This document shows positions 44,894 through 56,679 of a stretch of 64,000 bases of DNA, piece by piece (position 1 is the first letter of the stretch; each line of letters starts with the position of its first letter). Both the position numbers and the translations under genes were made by a program. Origin of the DNA: Alligator mississippiensis (Eukaryota > Chordata > Crocodylia > Alligatoridae); assembly GCF_030867095.1 (NCBI RefSeq), contig NC_081827.1, positions 214,081,310 through 214,145,309 of the forward strand, written 5' to 3'. A model generated the notes under the pieces. The model was not told the DNA's origin and ran no database searches. It saw nothing but the letters and a program-made list of their open reading frames with translations.

Positions 44894-45879
44894 GGGTACA
44901 GGATAAAATGAAGCCTCAAATAAGGAATGGAGAGGGACAGAGATAGTGACAGCCTGTTGCAAGAATCCAAGATGACTAGTCCCAGCTCTGGGATACCTGT
45001 TGAAGATGATGGAATGGCTTGTTTATATTTAGATCAGTTTAGCTGATGCATGCCTATCTGCTTCTATACCCATATGTGAACTAAACTGCTTTAATTTAAC
45101 TGGCTTAATTTGACACCACACCAAAAAAAAAAAAAACCTATTAAAATTTTCAGGCACTCTACGTTTAACACCCATGTTGTCCACACACCCTATAATTTTA
45201 TAGACTCAGTCATCCACTGAGGAGATGGAGTGCTCCATCCAGGACAGCCTTTGGGTGAGCTGCTGAGGGGTTGTCCCCAAGCCTATAGTATTGGGTTTAT
45301 TGGACAGTGACTGATACTCTTAGCCAGCTAGGTCCTTGGCTGGTATCATTGTTGCCGTCTTCCTTTGGCTGAAGACACACAAAAGGTACACAATTTTGGA
45401 TTGATGTTTGTGGACACGGAAGGAATGAATGAGTATGTGCACCCTTATCAATCAGGTCTCAGTTTTGTAATTTCTCCAGGTCCTGGATCTAGTTGGGATG
45501 GGGGGGTGGGAGGGAATGTACTTTCTACTTTTACTAAGAGGTGTAGCAGCTTCAGTTTCTATTGGATCTTATTTTAAATGTCATCAAAAGTCAAAGACTA
45601 GAAATTGCCCCCAAAAGTGGGTAGGGGCCACCATGGCACCCTTTAGGACTACTGGCTCCCTCCTATGAAGTCAGCATTTTATTTTCAGTAAGCTGTTGTC
45701 ATCCCATCTCCTCCCCCCCCCCCCCCCCCCCCAGCAGATCTTGTAGGCAGTGCCAGATTACAAAATCACAATTTTGGTAGGTCCTTACTGATAAGACAGC
45801 ACTTCTCTGTCAGGAATTCTCAGAACAAACTATTCAGGTTAGTTAACTTAGTATAAGCTATTGTCCTCTTGATCTCCAG
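44894..45879. other. ATP5F1B intron 6, distal part
   Basis: No repeat end or gene recognised, apart from a 20-base C run at 45713-45732. Confidence 0.5.
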
Positions 45880-46002
45880 GTATCTGCACTTCTGGGTCGT
45901 ATCCCCTCTGCTGTAGGCTACCAGCCAACATTAGCTACTGACATGGGTACAATGCAGGAAAGAATAACTACTACAAAAAAAGGATCCATTACATCTGTAC
46001 AG
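45880..46002 (+). pseudogene. ATP5F1B: ATP5F1B exon 7
   Basis: 41 codons, [15 protein letters not shown] to KKGSITSVQ, with no change that stands out. CTCCAG acceptor, GTATGG donor. Confidence 0.94.
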
Positions 46003-46131
46003 GTATGGTATTAAGTAGCGTCTGTCTTCCAGTAGAATTCACTGTTGCTATTAGTTGAAGATGGCAGTGCATAGTAGGCATGTCTGAGGAATGATGAATA
46101 ATTAGTGGCTTAATTTTAAAACTTGGTTCTC

Positions 46132-47790
46132 ATAGATTTCATAGACATGAGGGCTGGAAGGGACCTCAGAAGATCATGGAGTCCAGCCCCCCTGCCCGAA
46201 GACAGGAAGTCAGCTGGGGTCATAGGATCCTAGCAAGATAAGCATCCAATTTTTTTCTTGAAGGTGTTCAGTGTACGTGCTTGAACCACCTCTGGTGGCA
46301 GGCTATTCCAGACCTTGCAGGCTCGGACAGTAAAGAAATTCTTTCTTATGTCCAGCCTGAAACCGTCTTGCAGTAGTTTATAACTGTTCGACCTCATCAT
46401 CCTTTTGAGGTGCTCTGGTGAGCAAACTTTTCCCCAGATACTGGTGGTCACCCCTGATAAACTTATAGGTGGCCATCCGATCACCCCTGAGCCTCCACTT
46501 TTCCAGGCTAAAGAGCCTCGTAGATCTCGGCCTGTTGTCGTAAAGTCTGCTTTCCTGACCTGTGATCATGCAGTGGCTCTCCTCTGGACTTTCTCAAGCT
46601 TCTCCACATCCTTTTTGAATTGGGGGGCCCAAAACTGGATGCAGTACTCCAGCTGCGGCCTCACCAAGGCCGAGTACAAGGGGAGAACGATGTTCCGGGA
46701 TTTGCTTGAGAAGCATCTATGGATACAAGCCACCGTTTTGGTCGCTTTACTAGCCACAGCATTGCATTGAAGGCTCATGTTCATCTTGTGGTCAATCGTG
46801 ACCCCCAAGTCTTTCTTCCGTAGTGCTAGCCAGCGTAGCACTGCCGAGCCTATAAGGATGCTGCAGGTTTTTCCTCCCAAGGTAGAGAACCTTGCATTTT
46901 TCAGTGTTAAACACCATCAGGTTCTCATCCGCCCATTTGCTGAGCCTGTCCAGGTCAGCCTGGATCGCCCTTCTGTCTTCAGGTGTGGATGCTTTGCCCC
47001 AAAGTTTAGTGTCGTCGGCAAACTTGGCCAGTCTGCTTCTGACTCCAGTGTCCACATCATTGATGAAGATGTTGAACAGTATGGGTCCAAGGACAGAGCC
47101 TTGGGGGACCCCACTGGTCACAGGGCACCATGACGATTTGACTTCCATCACTTATCACCCTCTGGGTCCGACCACGGAGCCAATTCCCCAGCCAGTGTAT
47201 CGTGGTGGACCCAAGGCCGCAATTGGCTAGTTTTCCCAAGAGGTGATCATGGGATACCAGATTGAAGACTTTTTGAAGTCAAGATATGACATCAGTCTCT
47301 TCTCCGTTGTCCAGGTGATGGGTAATCTGGTCATAGAAGGAAATGAGATTGGTCAAGCAAGACCTACCTGCAACAAACCCGTGCTGGCTATCCCTCAGGA
47401 TGTTGGCATCGGCCAGTCCATTAAGGATGGCCTCTTTAATAAACCTTTTTCTAAGACTTTCCCTGGGCTAGAGATCAGGCTGATTGGCCTGTAGTTTGCT
47501 GGCTCCACTTTCCTCTCTTTCTTGAAGATGGGCACCACATTGGTCTTCTTCCAGTCTTCGGGCACTACACCAGAGTGCCGGGAGTTCTCAAAGATCCGTG
47601 CCAGAGGCTGGGCTATGATGCTCGCCAACTCCTTGAGTACCCTGGGGTGTAGACTGTCAGGGCCGGCTGACTTGAAGGTATCCAGCCTCTCAAGATGTTC
47701 CTTCATGAGGTCAGCATTGATGGAGGGCAGGGAATCTCCCTCACCTGGGCCTCCCTGTCCTGTAGTACTCTCTAGGGGTTAACCCCCTCC
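46132..47790 (-). mobile_element. CR1 LINE, 5'-truncated, with RT core
   Basis: The terminal ATAGATTTCATAGACATG at 46137 is followed by GGCTGGAAGGGACCTC. The minus strand codes, in several frames, SAGPDSLHPRVLKELA (about 47640), SGVPQGSVLGPILFNIFIND (about 47110), FADDTKLW with the catalytic Asp pair intact, and QRRATA and [11 protein letters not shown] near the 3' end. Frameshifts inactivate it. Intron 7 of the ATP5F1B copy. Confidence 0.93.
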
Positions 47791-47962
47791 CACCACAGGC
47801 CCCGCTTACCTCTGGCTGTGCTGGGAGTCGGCGGGGAGCTCTGCGGCTGCTGGGTGGTTTCGGGGGGGGGGGGGAGGGGTTTGGGGAGCAGAGGCGCAGC
47901 GGGCTTTCACCTGCGCGTCTCTCCGCTTCCAGAGCCTAACTGATCTGAGGGTCTCATTTTAG

Positions 47963-48175
47963 GCTATTTATGTACCGGCTGATGACTTGACTGATCCTGC
48001 TCCTGCTACTACTTTTGCACACTTGGATGCTACCACAGTATTATCCCATGCAATTGCAGAACTGGGTATCTATCCAGCTGTAGATCCTCTGGATTCCACT
48101 TCCCATATTATGGACCCTAACATTGTGGGCCAAGAGCATTATGATGTGGCTCGGGATGTTCAGAAAATTCTTCAG
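47963..48175 (+). pseudogene. ATP5F1B: ATP5F1B exon 8: adenine-pocket region
   Basis: 71 codons, [17 protein letters not shown] to [17 protein letters not shown] is kept. Two conserved Arg are His (LSHAIAE, STSHIM), each CAT where CGT would code Arg. Confidence 0.94.
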
Positions 48176-48343
48176 GTATAACAACTTTGTTTCCCAAAAA
48201 ATCTATTTCAAACTAGGGTCTGAGTCTCTCTTCAGATTTACAAAACTGAATTTTGAAAGCTGGCCTTTTTGAATAAGGTATAGTGTTAACATTTGCATGT
48301 GGTTTGAGGGATTACTTAACTTGAATCGTCTTCCCCGTAATAG

Positions 48344-48640
<297 letters not shown>

Positions 48641-48718
48641 TGACCCTCAAATCTGCAGACCATATTAAGATCCAAATGCCTACATTAAAACTGTAACTAA
48701 TTTAGCCTTCCTTCAAAG

Positions 48719-48965
48719 CAGAGGCAGGCAAAATACAGCCTGTGGGCCAGATCCAACCTGCCGGGCAATTCCATCTGGTCTGCGGGATCTCTCTAAGCTG
48801 TCCAAAAGCCCTGGCCCTGAGCTGCCCCTCTACTGCATGCATGCGGAAGGTGCAACTCTGGTTGCTAAGCAACCCCAGTCTAGCCTGCCCTGCCCTAGCT
48901 GCAGGGGGTGGGGCTGCCTCTTCCCAAAATAGCTTCACTCTGTTGGCAACCCTACCCACACACCA
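48719..48965. mobile_element. hAT-like fragment, GGCAAA-end family
   Basis: Starts CAGAGGCAGGCAAAATACAG, then CCTGTGGGCCAGATCC, as in the element at 32395. The right end is not clear. Confidence 0.55.
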
Positions 48966-51299
48966 TATATAGAGTAAGACTGTGTTTCGAGCAATTATGC
49001 AATTGCCTTTAGATTATGCAAATACAGATCAGGACAAAAATATTTTAAAATTAGAATAAGTTATAGTAGATATGCATTTTTGGTGGGGTTTTTTGTTTTT
49101 AAGTATATGATTTGTTTTACCAGTTTCAAGATGTCAAATCATCCCCTGCCTCCCAAAAGGGGTACTTCTGGGGTGAGGGGAGGGGCTTCTGGTGGCAAAG
49201 GTCAGGGGTTAGGGGGTGGGACTTCTCGTCCCAAGATGGTGACCAGGGGGCGAGGCACCTGATGAGGGGTGGGGCTATGCTTGCAGCCCTTGACAGCTCC
49301 CCAAAACTTATTTTGGCTGGGAGGGCTGTTTTTAACAATTGCCCACCCTGCTTCAAAGACATGCATATAGAAATAGGTGGGGCAAATGACCACCTATTTC
49401 TGAGCACTTGTGCTAAGCACTATATACATGTGATGCCAGACCTCCTGCCTTGAAGTCTACAACTTTAAGAATGGGGGAAGAAGTGTTGAAAGTAGTTGGG
49501 CAATGCCTCTTATCATTTCTAGTCTCACAGAAGCTAGGTAGCATATTGGTGAGGTAGCAATGCAACTTCAGATGCTTAACCTGTCCCTAGATTACTTTTT
49601 TTTTTTTTTTTTTCATGCTGTTCTTCATAGAGCCTTCCCTACTTTTTGTGATGCAAGGAGAAGATAGTCGGAAGCTTCTTGCTTTCCCTTTGTTTGGCAT
49701 ACTTTAGTTCATCCTTCAGTAGCTATAGAATGAACCACATTGTTGCTATAGCCAAACTTAAGTATATTCTCTGGTGTCTCTCTGATATTAGATAGCTGAG
49801 TAATCTACACTTGCATGATGGGATCTACTGGCTATAAAAAGACTACTTGTATAAGTGTCTACATAGCTAGTGTTGTGAGATGCCGTTATACAGTTCTTTA
49901 GATGACTCTTGTGAGGAAGCTCTGCAGTAGTGGCTTTAATTGAATGTAGACTTTTGTGTTTATGAAAGGGAGCATAGTTGTAATTCCCTAGAGCACCCCC
50001 CCCCCCCCCCCCCCCCAACTCCCTGGCACTCCTGCTCGTTCTTCTTGACTGTCTCTTCTACTAAACTTGAGTGTTGCGTTTAAGTATATGCCAAGTAGAT
50101 TGGGGGGGGGGGGTGGAAAGTGCAACTGTTTGTCCTTTAGGAAGGCTTTGTTGGTTTCCCTGCCAGCCAAAGGATAATGCCCTGTACGTGCAACTCTAGT
50201 TAAGAGGGGTGGATGGGACAAGTGTAACAAAGGCAAACTTTCTCTGCCTTTGGACTTTATCCCATAATGGAAGGTTTTTCTGCAACTGATAGATAACTTC
50301 ATGGATGTGGTCTCTTGCCTCCATACCAGTCTGTCTGCGTAGCTACTTTTAAACCTTTTAAAAAAAAAAAAAAAAAAAAAATTCTAAACAGTAATAAAAA
50401 AAATCTAGGCAAGTGTGTTGTTTAAGAGACATCCTTGCTGCACACAGTTTGATTGTTTAGAATTTTTTTTTAAGGAGCCTTTATCTAGTAGCACTCTGTC
50501 CAAGGGATGCTACCCATCAATTATAGTGTCACTAAATGAGTAACTTCAGGCAGCTTTTTTAAACTTTTCCTGCACTGTAACCAAAACAGATTTCAACAAC
50601 CTTGTGTAGAGGTGCTGAATGAAGAGGCAAACTGATGGCTGTGGGGTACAGAAGTGTGTGGGGTTTTTTTTGGTTTTTTTTTTTTCTCGTTTTGTTTTGT
50701 TTTTTTTTAGAGTGACAGCAAAGTTAGAAAGACCTTTCAAGCATCTCTTCCAAAGCAATCGAGGCCACTCTTAATGCACAGAGTTCTAATGCTTACTGTT
50801 GTGCTGTTTCCCTTCTGTATTCTGTTTAGTCTAGTGAGGAAAAAGCTTTATCACTTCTGTTCGTTACATTAGTGTTAGTGAGTTGTAAATAGCGATCACA
50901 TAGTTCAGGGTTTTATCTCTCTTAAATAGTATGGGCACATCTGCATGTTCATTAATGCACAATGGTTATTGCACATATAATTTAGTACATGTATAATAAA
51001 GTACTAAAATTCTCCGGTTATTGCACAAAAAGGCATGCGCCACTAGTGATGCTGCTGTGCAGTAGCATGTCACAGCATGGATAGTACCAATATGCTACTG
51101 TGCAGTTGGCCTCTTGTGTAGATGCACCATATAATTATTATAATAATAATAATTAAAAAAAAAAGAGAGAACACACTATTGTATAACTCCTTTCTCCCCA
51201 CCCTCCTCAAACTTGATTTGTCATTTTGCTTTGACTGACTGACAATTGCTGTGTTTTATCATTCCTTTTAACAAGTTTGTTCAAAATTGTATATTACAG
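48966..51299. other. ATP5F1B intron 9
   Basis: Contains homopolymer runs (T at 49591-49612, C at 49996-50016, G at 50101-50112, A at 50361-50380) and the TIR element at 50932. No coding sequence seen. Confidence 0.6.
50932..51133. mobile_element. Short TIR element, CATCTACA family
   Basis: The left end ATGGGCACATCTGCATG and right end (reverse complement ATGGTGCATCTACACAAG) match. Interior motifs TGCACAATGGTTATTGCAC and GCTACTGTGCAG resemble the 12082 element. Confidence 0.65.
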
Positions 51300-51397
51300 G
51301 TGAATATGACCACCTACCAGAATAGGCCTTTTATATGGTTGGTCCTATTGTAGAAGCTGTTGCTAAAGCCCAGAAGCTGCCTGAAGAACATGTCTAG
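51300..51397 (+). pseudogene. ATP5F1B: ATP5F1B exon 10 with premature stop
   Basis: EYDHLPE is followed by TAG (51323-51325) where the family has Gln (CAG). After it, in frame, come AFYMVGPIVEAVAKAQ and a second TAG at 51395. The last helical stretch would be lost. Confidence 0.92.
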
Positions 51398-51415
51398 ACT
51401 GACTTACTGTATGTA

Positions 51416-51479
51416 ATTAAATCTTGTAAATTTTAAATGCATCAAAGCTATTCCAGGATTGAACTAGAAAAAAATTAAA
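51416..51479 (+). terminator. ATP5F1B polyadenylation signals
   Basis: ATTAAA occurs at 51416-51421 and 51474-51479, within 85 bp of the old stop codon. Either could serve as the 3'-end signal. Confidence 0.5.
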
Positions 51480-52088
51480 GGCTCTTTTAAAAAGGCAAAT
51501 ATTTGGACAGCTCCATATGTTGGCTTTTATTTCAGCTAACTTGCTGTTAAAAGTAGTAACTTTTTTTGGGGGAAAGCAAGGTACTGCTTTTCAGTTGTTG
51601 TTTGGAGGGGGAAAGCTTGATGGTTAGTGGCTGTCCTATGTGAGCTTTCCCCCAGCCCTGCTCCTGGGAGGTGGTGGCATGGGGTGGTGGGTGGCAGTGC
51701 TCTGTTTCTGAACACCTGTGCATACCTCATAGGGCCTTCCCAAGTACCCCTGGGGCTATATGTACCCTTGATTGACAACCCATGCACTAAAAGTACAGTA
51801 GGACTAGTATATTAGAACTAACACTAGCAACACACCACTGTCCCTGACTCCAAGGAAAACAAAATAAAATTCTACTGCTTGAAACGAGAGTGAAAATGCT
51901 GTGCCACTATGAAGATACTGTATAAGATTTGTAATGGAGTTCAAATGGACTCCATTTGTAATAGAGTTTAAAGACCGCAGATTCCAGGGGGCAAGCAGTA
52001 GTTGTTGGTGGGGGGGGGTCCTTTAATTTTTAATCCAATTGTCATTGGAATGGAGATTTAACTCCTTGCTGTTTTAAGTAGCGTTCAC

Positions 52089-52881
52089 TAGGGGTGTGTG
52101 AAGTGGGCCCTATTCAATTTAGCTTTGGCCCAAATTGGGGACAGTGATTTTGATTTGCATCACTGTCCCTGATTTGATTTGGCCAAATACAAATCCGAAG
52201 ATTTGATGCTGATTCAGAGAATCAGCGATTCGGACGTAGGCATAACTTTAAAAGTTTTTTTGGTGGTTTGTTTTTTGATATTTGGTTTATTTTCTGTCCC
52301 CCCCCCCCCCCCAATACCTTGAGGTAGCAACCACAGCTTGTGAATGCTGAGATGCTGGGGCGGATGGAGCGTCCTACAGGAGTGGGGTGGGGGGGGCTCT
52401 CCACGTGCTTGGCAGTGTACCTGGAAGTGGACTGAAAGTACTTCCGCTCCACTTCTGGGTCTGCTGGGGAGCGCACTTTGGGGGGGTGGGGAGGGGTTGC
52501 ATGCCTCCCCAGCTCAGCAATTGTCCGCAAGGGGACCCTGGGTTCCCCCTGGCCCAGGAGGCACCAGTCACAGATCTGGGAAGGTGTGGTGGGGGGGCCC
52601 AGCAAGCTCCCTAGCAGACCCAGAAGTGGACCGGAATTGCTTCTGGTCCACTTCCAGGTCTGCTGCTGAGCGCGCTGGGGAGTCCCTTATCCTTCTGTGG
52701 GATGCTCCATGTGCCCCAGCATTGCAGCATTCACAAGCCCCTGCTACCTGGAGGCATGTAGAAAAAACAGTTAAAGCTATCTCTGTCCAAATCTTTCCGA
52801 ATCTCTCTGAATTGATTCAGAGAGATTAAAGGGTCCTCTGATTCAATTCCGATTTGGGGACCAATGCTTTGCACAGCCCTA
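52089..52881. mobile_element. hAT-like element, TAGGG(G/C)TGTG ends, GC-rich core
   Basis: The left end TAGGGGTGTGTGAAGTGGG and right end (reverse complement TAGGGCTGTGCAAAGCATT) are imperfect TIRs. The flanks GCGTTCAC and GCATTTGC match at five of eight, all mismatches being transitions. Both subterminal regions hold ATTCAGAGA/TCTCTGAAT palindromes. There is no transposase. Confidence 0.7.
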
Positions 52882-53519
52882 GCATTTGCTACTTTTGTTT
52901 TGTATGCACTTGTATCTACATAAAAGTGAATCCTCTTCTTACTGCACTCACAACAATGGAAGATGGGCCACAACTAGTTATTTTAAAAAATGTTAACAAT
53001 TGCCTTGATAGTTTTAACCAGTGGTGTCCCCTACTTTGTGGGGGGACTTGCATAGTCATGTTTGAGGCAGTCAGCAGCATAGACTAAGTTAATTTGGGTA
53101 GAGCAGCTGTGTGTATTGCAGAAGTGATCCATGGGTATTGCTCACATGTAAATTTAAAATGCAAAAATAACATAATAGTTTGTCTGTCTTGGATGTGAAG
53201 GGAGAGTCTGAGCACAGGAGTCTTGTACTATAACACACTTTCCTGTGACTTGCTGATGAACGGTTTTGATTTGTACTTTATTCAGCAGTTGATGCCTGTC
53301 TGATTCTATACAGTAGAGTTGTGAATTGACTATATAAAACATGTATTGAGGCATAGACAACAAATTAATTTAACTTTTTTTTTTTTTTTTTTCAAAGGTA
53401 CTGCTGTATTGGTCTGAACTTTAAAGGAGTATATGCCAGTTCAATAATAAAGAATTAATAGTGCTCTGGGGGAACTAATTTGTTATCCTATGAATGGGGG
53501 AACTAATTTGTTATCCTTA

Positions 53520-53592
53520 TGCAGGGGGTTGGACTCGATGATCTACTGAGGTCCCTTCTGACCCTAACATCTATGAATCTGTGAATTCATAG
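53520..53592 (+). mobile_element. CR1 3'-terminal scrap
   Basis: GGGGGTTGGACTCGATGATC, then AGGTCCCTTCTGACCCT and ATCTATGAATCTGTGAATTC: only the last 70 bp of a CR1. Confidence 0.9.
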
Positions 53593-54522
53593 AAATAAGG
53601 CTGTTTGAATTGTAAGCTACAGAACTTTTTAATATTCTAGGTTTCTGACTCTTATACTGTTGGGTATATTTATTAAGACACTTCTGTCACCCATTAAAAT
53701 GGGTAAAACAGCACAAGTATAAATGCTATCGGCACACTTAAGGAACTCTACTGTGTTCTTCATACCCTTCCCATTTAAGGGTATAAGAAAAGAAATGAGT
53801 GATTTCAAACGGCAAAGCAAACAGCTGAGAGATCTTTCTAAAAAGGTGCAGTAGGGCAATGATGATACAGTTTCTTTATGCTTATAGAAAGGTACTTGAT
53901 ATCAGGAGTCAGGTGGATCCTTCAGTGTGAGCAAAGAGCCAGAGGGTTCAGTTTTGCCTAGTTGAAGTTTTTGTTTTTTATTCATGAAAAGTAGTTAATC
54001 ACATAAGGCAGTAATTCATGCCTTTCTGTGTTTGATGGTCCATGAAATGAGTGACACATTACACTACTACAATGAATTTTAAGCTGGCATAAATGATCAG
54101 CAAGGCTGAAATATATATATTTGGTTGTCTCAAATCTTTAAAGTTCCAGGAAAAACAAGAAAGGCAGAGACTTCAGTTGAAGGAATTCGCCTCTGGGTGT
54201 CAATCTTGAGTTGAGTTTCAGCTCAGGTTAACAATGATTTTGTACAATCATGGTAACAGACGTGAGACTTAATGGTACTGATACTCTGAGCAATTCCATT
54301 TAAATAATCACCACTATAAAGATTTGTGGTTCTCCTCTTCCCCCTCCCCCTTCCCTGCAACACATTCCCATATCTCAAAGTTTTGCAAATTTAAGAATCT
54401 AACAGTAGATCCAGCTGGGACAGGACAGAGCATAAAAGGGCTCAAGTGTAACTAGTAGGTAACAGAGCACCCAAAATATGTGAATTTTTTTTTATTTTTT
54501 TTCATCTTCAAATTCTCTAAAA

Positions 54523-54936
54523 CAGGTATCAAACCCATTTTGGGCCCCATGGATCAGATGAATGGTACAGATCTAGTCTACAGGCTAGATCAGACCTACA
54601 GACTAACCTTGCATTCTGGATCCAGTGTGTGTCCTGGAGTAGGTGCAGTGTGGTAGTCCTGCTCCAGCTACTCAGTCTGTGCTGCATGTGGCTGCTGCTC
54701 TGGGATGCACCCTGGAGCTGCCACCACATGCTGCACAGCCCCAGAGTAGCTGCTCTGGATATGCACTGCACACAGTGCCTACTCAGCTGCTTTGGGATGT
54801 GAGCTGGAGCAAGTGCCACAAGCAGTACATGGGGCTATCTGGTGTGCTGACTGTGGGTCAGTTCTGAGACCCAAAGCCAGTTATTCCAGCATTCTGGATA
54901 ATGGGGCTCTGTGGGCCAGATCTTTTAACACTCCTA
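54523..54936. mobile_element. hAT-like element, GTGTCAAAC family, 414 bp
   Basis: The ends are CAGGTATCAAACCC and, inverted, TAGGAGTGTTAAAAG. The flanks CTCTAAAA and CTTTAAAG differ by two transitions, in keeping with an 8-bp TSD. Confidence 0.72.
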
Positions 54937-55132
54937 CTTTAAAGCCCCATCCCATTTTTGCATGGCTGGAAGTTAGAGGGGTAGAACATATGGAATTCTT
55001 TGCCTCGTACAGTGATCCTTAACCAGGGTGCATGGCACCATTTCAAGGAGAGATCTGCTCAAGGGTGGCACAGAGTGCCACACAGGTAGCAATGTTAAGT
55101 GTGCAGACATGATTCACAAGATAAACCCAGAG

Positions 55133-56484
55133 GGCACCTGCAGTTTTCAGCACTGCAAAGCTGTTTGAGGCTTTGCAAATTGCGTATGGTGCTGGTGCAC
55201 CTGTTTGTGCTGTGCATTTGCAGCACTATGCCAGAATTTGACATTGGGAGATCCTGTGTCAGAAACTCGCCCCCCCCCCCCCCCCCCCCACACACACACA
55301 CCTGGCATAGCATACATGGCAGCAGTGTGCACTGCTAGAAATGGAGCCTGGCTGTCCATGGACACACTCCAGCTGCCAGCTATACTCTGTGGCCAGATCG
55401 GTGTCACTGCTGCCCTGGGAGGCTGTTGAGGCCAGCACAAGTTGTGTTGGGGCACAAAACAACAGCACAGATAGATGCCACTGCCTTTTGTGCCACAGTA
55501 AATGCATGCCTTTGCATATGCACACTCATCTGGAAGCCCCCAGAGACCAGATCCAGCCATGCAGACATGTGCAGCTTGTGTTGCTGCAAACCTCTTTGCA
55601 GCACCACAAACTACACATGTTGCATGTTAAACCGTGCCTTGCACTGCTAATTTGCAGTCCTAGGGCAAAAGTTTGCTCCTGGGATTTTCCAGGCACCTTT
55701 TTAAAACAAAAAACCCTTGCACCCGCCGAGTGGTACAAAGCATGCCAAAGTGCTGTGTGTCAGGACAAATGCAGAGACAGTGGAGCAGAGCTGCCTGCTT
55801 CCCTCTCTCCATGCACTGTGCAGCCCCTGTGCTGAGGCACCCTGCACCCCAACCAGCTACTCCCTGGCTGGGAGAGGCACAGGAGTAGGCAACCTTGGAA
55901 TGGCTGCTCCCCCATGTCTGCATGCCTCAAGTCTTTGCTGTGGAGCCTCTGCACCTGTCTCAAGGCGCAGTGCCCCAGCCAGCTGTTCTGCTGTCAGCTA
56001 TTCTCCTGTCTTGAGGCATACTGCTCCCAGCCAGCTGCTCCATGGCTGGCTGTGGCACAGGGGGCTTCAGCATGGGGGCTCTGCAGTGGAGGCCTCCTGC
56101 TGAGGCATGCAGAGATGGGGGAGCAGCCAGTCCAGGGCTGCCTGCTTTCCTGTCTTGAGGTACCTTGCTCCCAGCAAGTCAGGGAGCACCTGGCTGGAGA
56201 ACAGGGTCCCTTGGCACGGGAGCCAGCCATGAGCTGCCTGCTCCTGTCTCCACATGCTGCTCCCTGGTTGGCTGGGGCATGGGGTGCCTCAGCATGGGGG
56301 CTGCCCGCTAGATAGCCCCATGCTGGGGCACCCTGTGGCCCAGGCAGCCAAGGGAGGACATGTCCCACTGTAAACCACATGAGCATGGGCATGCACTGCA
56401 GCACAGAGCAGTAGCACAAATTTGTGCCACTGCTGTTAGTGCTGCTGCAACAGTGCTGCTGTGCTTGTGTGGACATGGTCAGAG
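55133..56484. mobile_element. CAG/TGC-rich insert inside the hAT-like element
   Basis: CAGAG stands at both edges (55128-55132 and 56480-56484), a possible 5-bp target duplication. The interior shares ordered segments with 5640-6970. Tandem-like blocks GGCTGC(T/C)...CTTGAGGCA near 55900-56200 recur with variation. The superfamily is unknown. Confidence 0.5.
55270..55303. repeat. C20 run followed by (CA)n
   Basis: Twenty C then about seven CA units. Confidence 0.95.
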
Positions 56485-56679
56485 AATTCAAACAGGAATC
56501 CATAGTGTTAGAAACACTTCAATATGTTGTGGGTTTTCTGCATTCTTTGCAGCAGAACAACTGCTTTAATAGTTTTCTGCAGCCAAAAAACAAGTGAGGT
56601 CTAGGAGTTGACATTTTTTTGAGGAATGACTTGCATTTAGTGAAGGGTGCCTTGAGTTTAAACAAGTTGAGAACCAATG

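Larger units (their letters stand above)
55010..56679 (+). mobile_element. hAT-like element, GATTCTCAAC family, split by a 1.35-kb insert
   Basis: Begins CAGTGATCCTTAACCAGGG and ends GTTGAGAACCAATG. 55010-55132 and 56485-56679 align in order with the uninterrupted copy at 24484. The break falls in the GATAAACTCAGAG / ATTTCAAATAGG region. Confidence 0.7.
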
